From the NCBI GenBank assembly GCA_963675435.1, contig OY776216.1, forward strand, positions 434,001 to 498,000: a DNA stretch of 64,000 nt, in the 5' to 3' direction. The DNA is from Saccharicrinis sp963675435 (GTDB lineage Bacteria; Bacteroidota; Bacteroidia; Bacteroidales; Marinilabiliaceae). Positions 63,199-64,000 of this stretch are shown piece after piece. A program made the translations under genes and the position numbers. The notes beneath the pieces were generated by a model, which was given only the letters and a program-made list of their open reading frames with translations, ran no database searches and was not told where the DNA came from. The first letter of the stretch is position 1; every line of letters begins with the position of its first letter.

Positions 63199-63228
63199 TT
63201 ACAAGTCGTCGAATCTAAATGTTTAAAT

Positions 63229-63648
63229 ATGAAGACAACAATTGATCTGAAGTGGTTAGAAAATATGTCCTTTGAAGCTGACGTTAATGGTCATTCCATC
63301 AGGGTTGATGCAGGAACTGAAAATGGAGGAGATGATTCCGGGGCCAGACCAAAGCCCTTAATGCTAGTAGCTTTAGCTGGTTGTACTGGTATGGATGTTG
63401 TATCAATTTTAAAAAAAATGCGCGTTGAATATGATAAACTGACCATCTCAGTTGAAGCAAATATGCGTGAGGAGCATCCAAAATATTATGATGAAATGAA
63501 AATTATTTATCATTTTGTAGGTAAAGACTTACCTGTAAAAAAAATAGAAAGGGCTGTTGAATTATCTGATGAGCAATACTGCGGTGTTTCTGCACTTTAT
63601 AAAATGGCAATCCCTTTAACTTCTGAAATAAAAATTACTGAAGAATAA
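63229..63648 (+). CDS. OsmC-family protein
   Basis: 139 aa from ATG 63229 (MKTTIDLKWLENMSFEADVN); an upstream in-frame TTG is rejected as it falls on the -7 element. Typical OsmC/Ohr fold with the two Cys: MLVALAGCTGMDVVSILKKM and SDEQYCGVSALYKMAIPL. In the family these reduce organic hydroperoxides or act as redox-active enzymes; YhfA-type members are less clear. It stands divergent from the Crp/Fnr gene. The exact activity is not readable. Confidence 0.9.
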   Translation: MKTTIDLKWLENMSFEADVNGHSIRVDAGTENGGDDSGARPKPLMLVALAGCTGMDVVSILKKMRVEYDKLTISVEANMREEHPKYYDEMKIIYHFVGKDLPVKKIERAVELSDEQYCGVSALYKMAIPLTSEIKITEE

Positions 63649-63662
63649 TTATAAAAAAACTC

Positions 63663-63694
63663 AGCTCATAGAATCCCACTTATTTCTATGAGCT
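63663..63694. terminator. Bidirectional terminator, OsmC gene / cupin gene
   Basis: Perfect 11-bp stem AGCTCATAGAA (63663-63673) / TTCTATGAGCT (63684-63694). On the minus strand it leads into a T-run; it lies in the 54-nt gap between the two converging stops. Confidence 0.85.
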
Positions 63695-63702
63695 TATAAG
63701 AT

Positions 63703-64000
63703 TTAAGTTAAACGATGAATTACATCGCTACGGCTTGAATATTTTTCAAGAAGACTTTCTCTATCTGCAATTTCAAAATCATCGAATTCAAATCCAGGAC
63801 TAACCGCACAACTAACCAAACAAAAACCACTACTTCCTTTTATTTCTGCTCCGAACCAACTATTAGGTTCAACAGTATATTGCAAACACCCATTAGCCGA
63901 TTCTGATAATTCCACTTTAAGATATTCACCTATAGAATTAATAATATGAATTAAAAGAGGCATCCCTTTATGAAAATACCATACTTCAGGTGATTTGATT
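63703..64000 (-). CDS. Cupin, DUF985 (cupin_5) family (partial, N-terminus off window)
   Basis: Minus-strand frame open to the window end (99 codons visible, stop at 63703). The visible segment SPEVWYFHKGMPLLIHIINS, then LQYTVEPNSWFGAEIKGSS, GFCLVSCAVSPGFEFDDFEI and ADRESLLEKYS, matches the second half of DUF985 cupins, whose function is not firmly known. An ATG at 63963 is internal to the domain and is not the start. The 5' end lies beyond base 64000. Confidence 0.85.
   Translation of the reverse strand, partial: IKSPEVWYFHKGMPLLIHIINSIGEYLKVELSESANGCLQYTVEPNSWFGAEIKGSSGFCLVSCAVSPGFEFDDFEIADRESLLEKYSSRSDVIHRLT

Noticed and set aside
1..64000. tRNA, rRNA, CRISPR arrays, intact insertion sequences
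   Set aside because: None found by reading the gaps between genes; short gaps do not leave room for most of them. A tool-based scan was not possible.

Overview
The window is a 64 kb AT-rich chromosomal segment of a Bacteroidota bacterium. The evidence is promoters of the TTTG-N18-TAnnTTTG type, an S46 dipeptidyl-peptidase, a glutaminyl-cyclase-like M28 lipoprotein, an HU/CCDC81-SPOR protein, LpxH and DapD of a Gram-negative cell, and exported proteins whose predicted mature N-terminus is Gln. A marine Bacteroidales/Marinilabiliales-like host is a guess. No rRNA, tRNA, CRISPR array, phage or intact insertion sequence was seen.

Layout. 1-9.9 kb: a truncated sensor kinase (minus), then cysS, a QC-like lipoprotein, rnhB, a DPP7-type peptidase, a Pif1/RecD-like helicase and an AraC regulator. 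10.2-23 kb: branched-chain amino acid synthesis, with ilvC alone and then ilvD-ilvB-ilvN-leuA-leuC-leuD-second LeuA/CimA-like synthase-leuB, closed by a strong terminator. The long operon is preceded by a near-perfect promoter, a 21-codon Leu/Ile/Val-rich leader peptide and mutually exclusive hairpins ending in a T-tract, which together form a complete transcription attenuator. 23-29 kb: a small lipoprotein, a TPR/MORN protein, and two DUF3857/transglutaminase-like proteins, the second without the catalytic Cys. 28.9-38.8 kb (minus): five sensory genes (REC-PAS-HisKA_3 kinase, NarL-type regulator, hybrid kinase, REC-HisKA protein with a decayed ATPase, and a multi-PAS receptor with no kinase). 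39.2-44.4 kb (plus): cheW, an MCP with tandem CZB zinc-binding domains, cheA and a stand-alone PAS protein. 44.5-51.3 kb: mgtE, rsmA, two UPF0104-type membrane proteins, an HU/SPOR protein and a glycosyltransferase. 51.3-52.6 kb: short palindromes beside a broken histidine kinase. 52.7-57.7 kb (minus): rmuC, a KAS III-like gene, lpxH and two paralogous exported proteins. 57.9-64 kb: dapD, a Sua5/YciO-like gene, a thioesterase, larE-larB-larC, a Crp/Fnr regulator (minus), OsmC, and a cupin cut by the window edge.

The best candidates for new biology are the ilv attenuator; the lar operon, which has no larA, a LarC reduced to its N-terminal part and a palindrome over its probable transcription start; and the sensory island at 28.9-44.4 kb, where a pseudokinase-like protein and a kinase-less receptor sit back to back with a chemosensory operon whose receptor carries a precisely duplicated zinc module.
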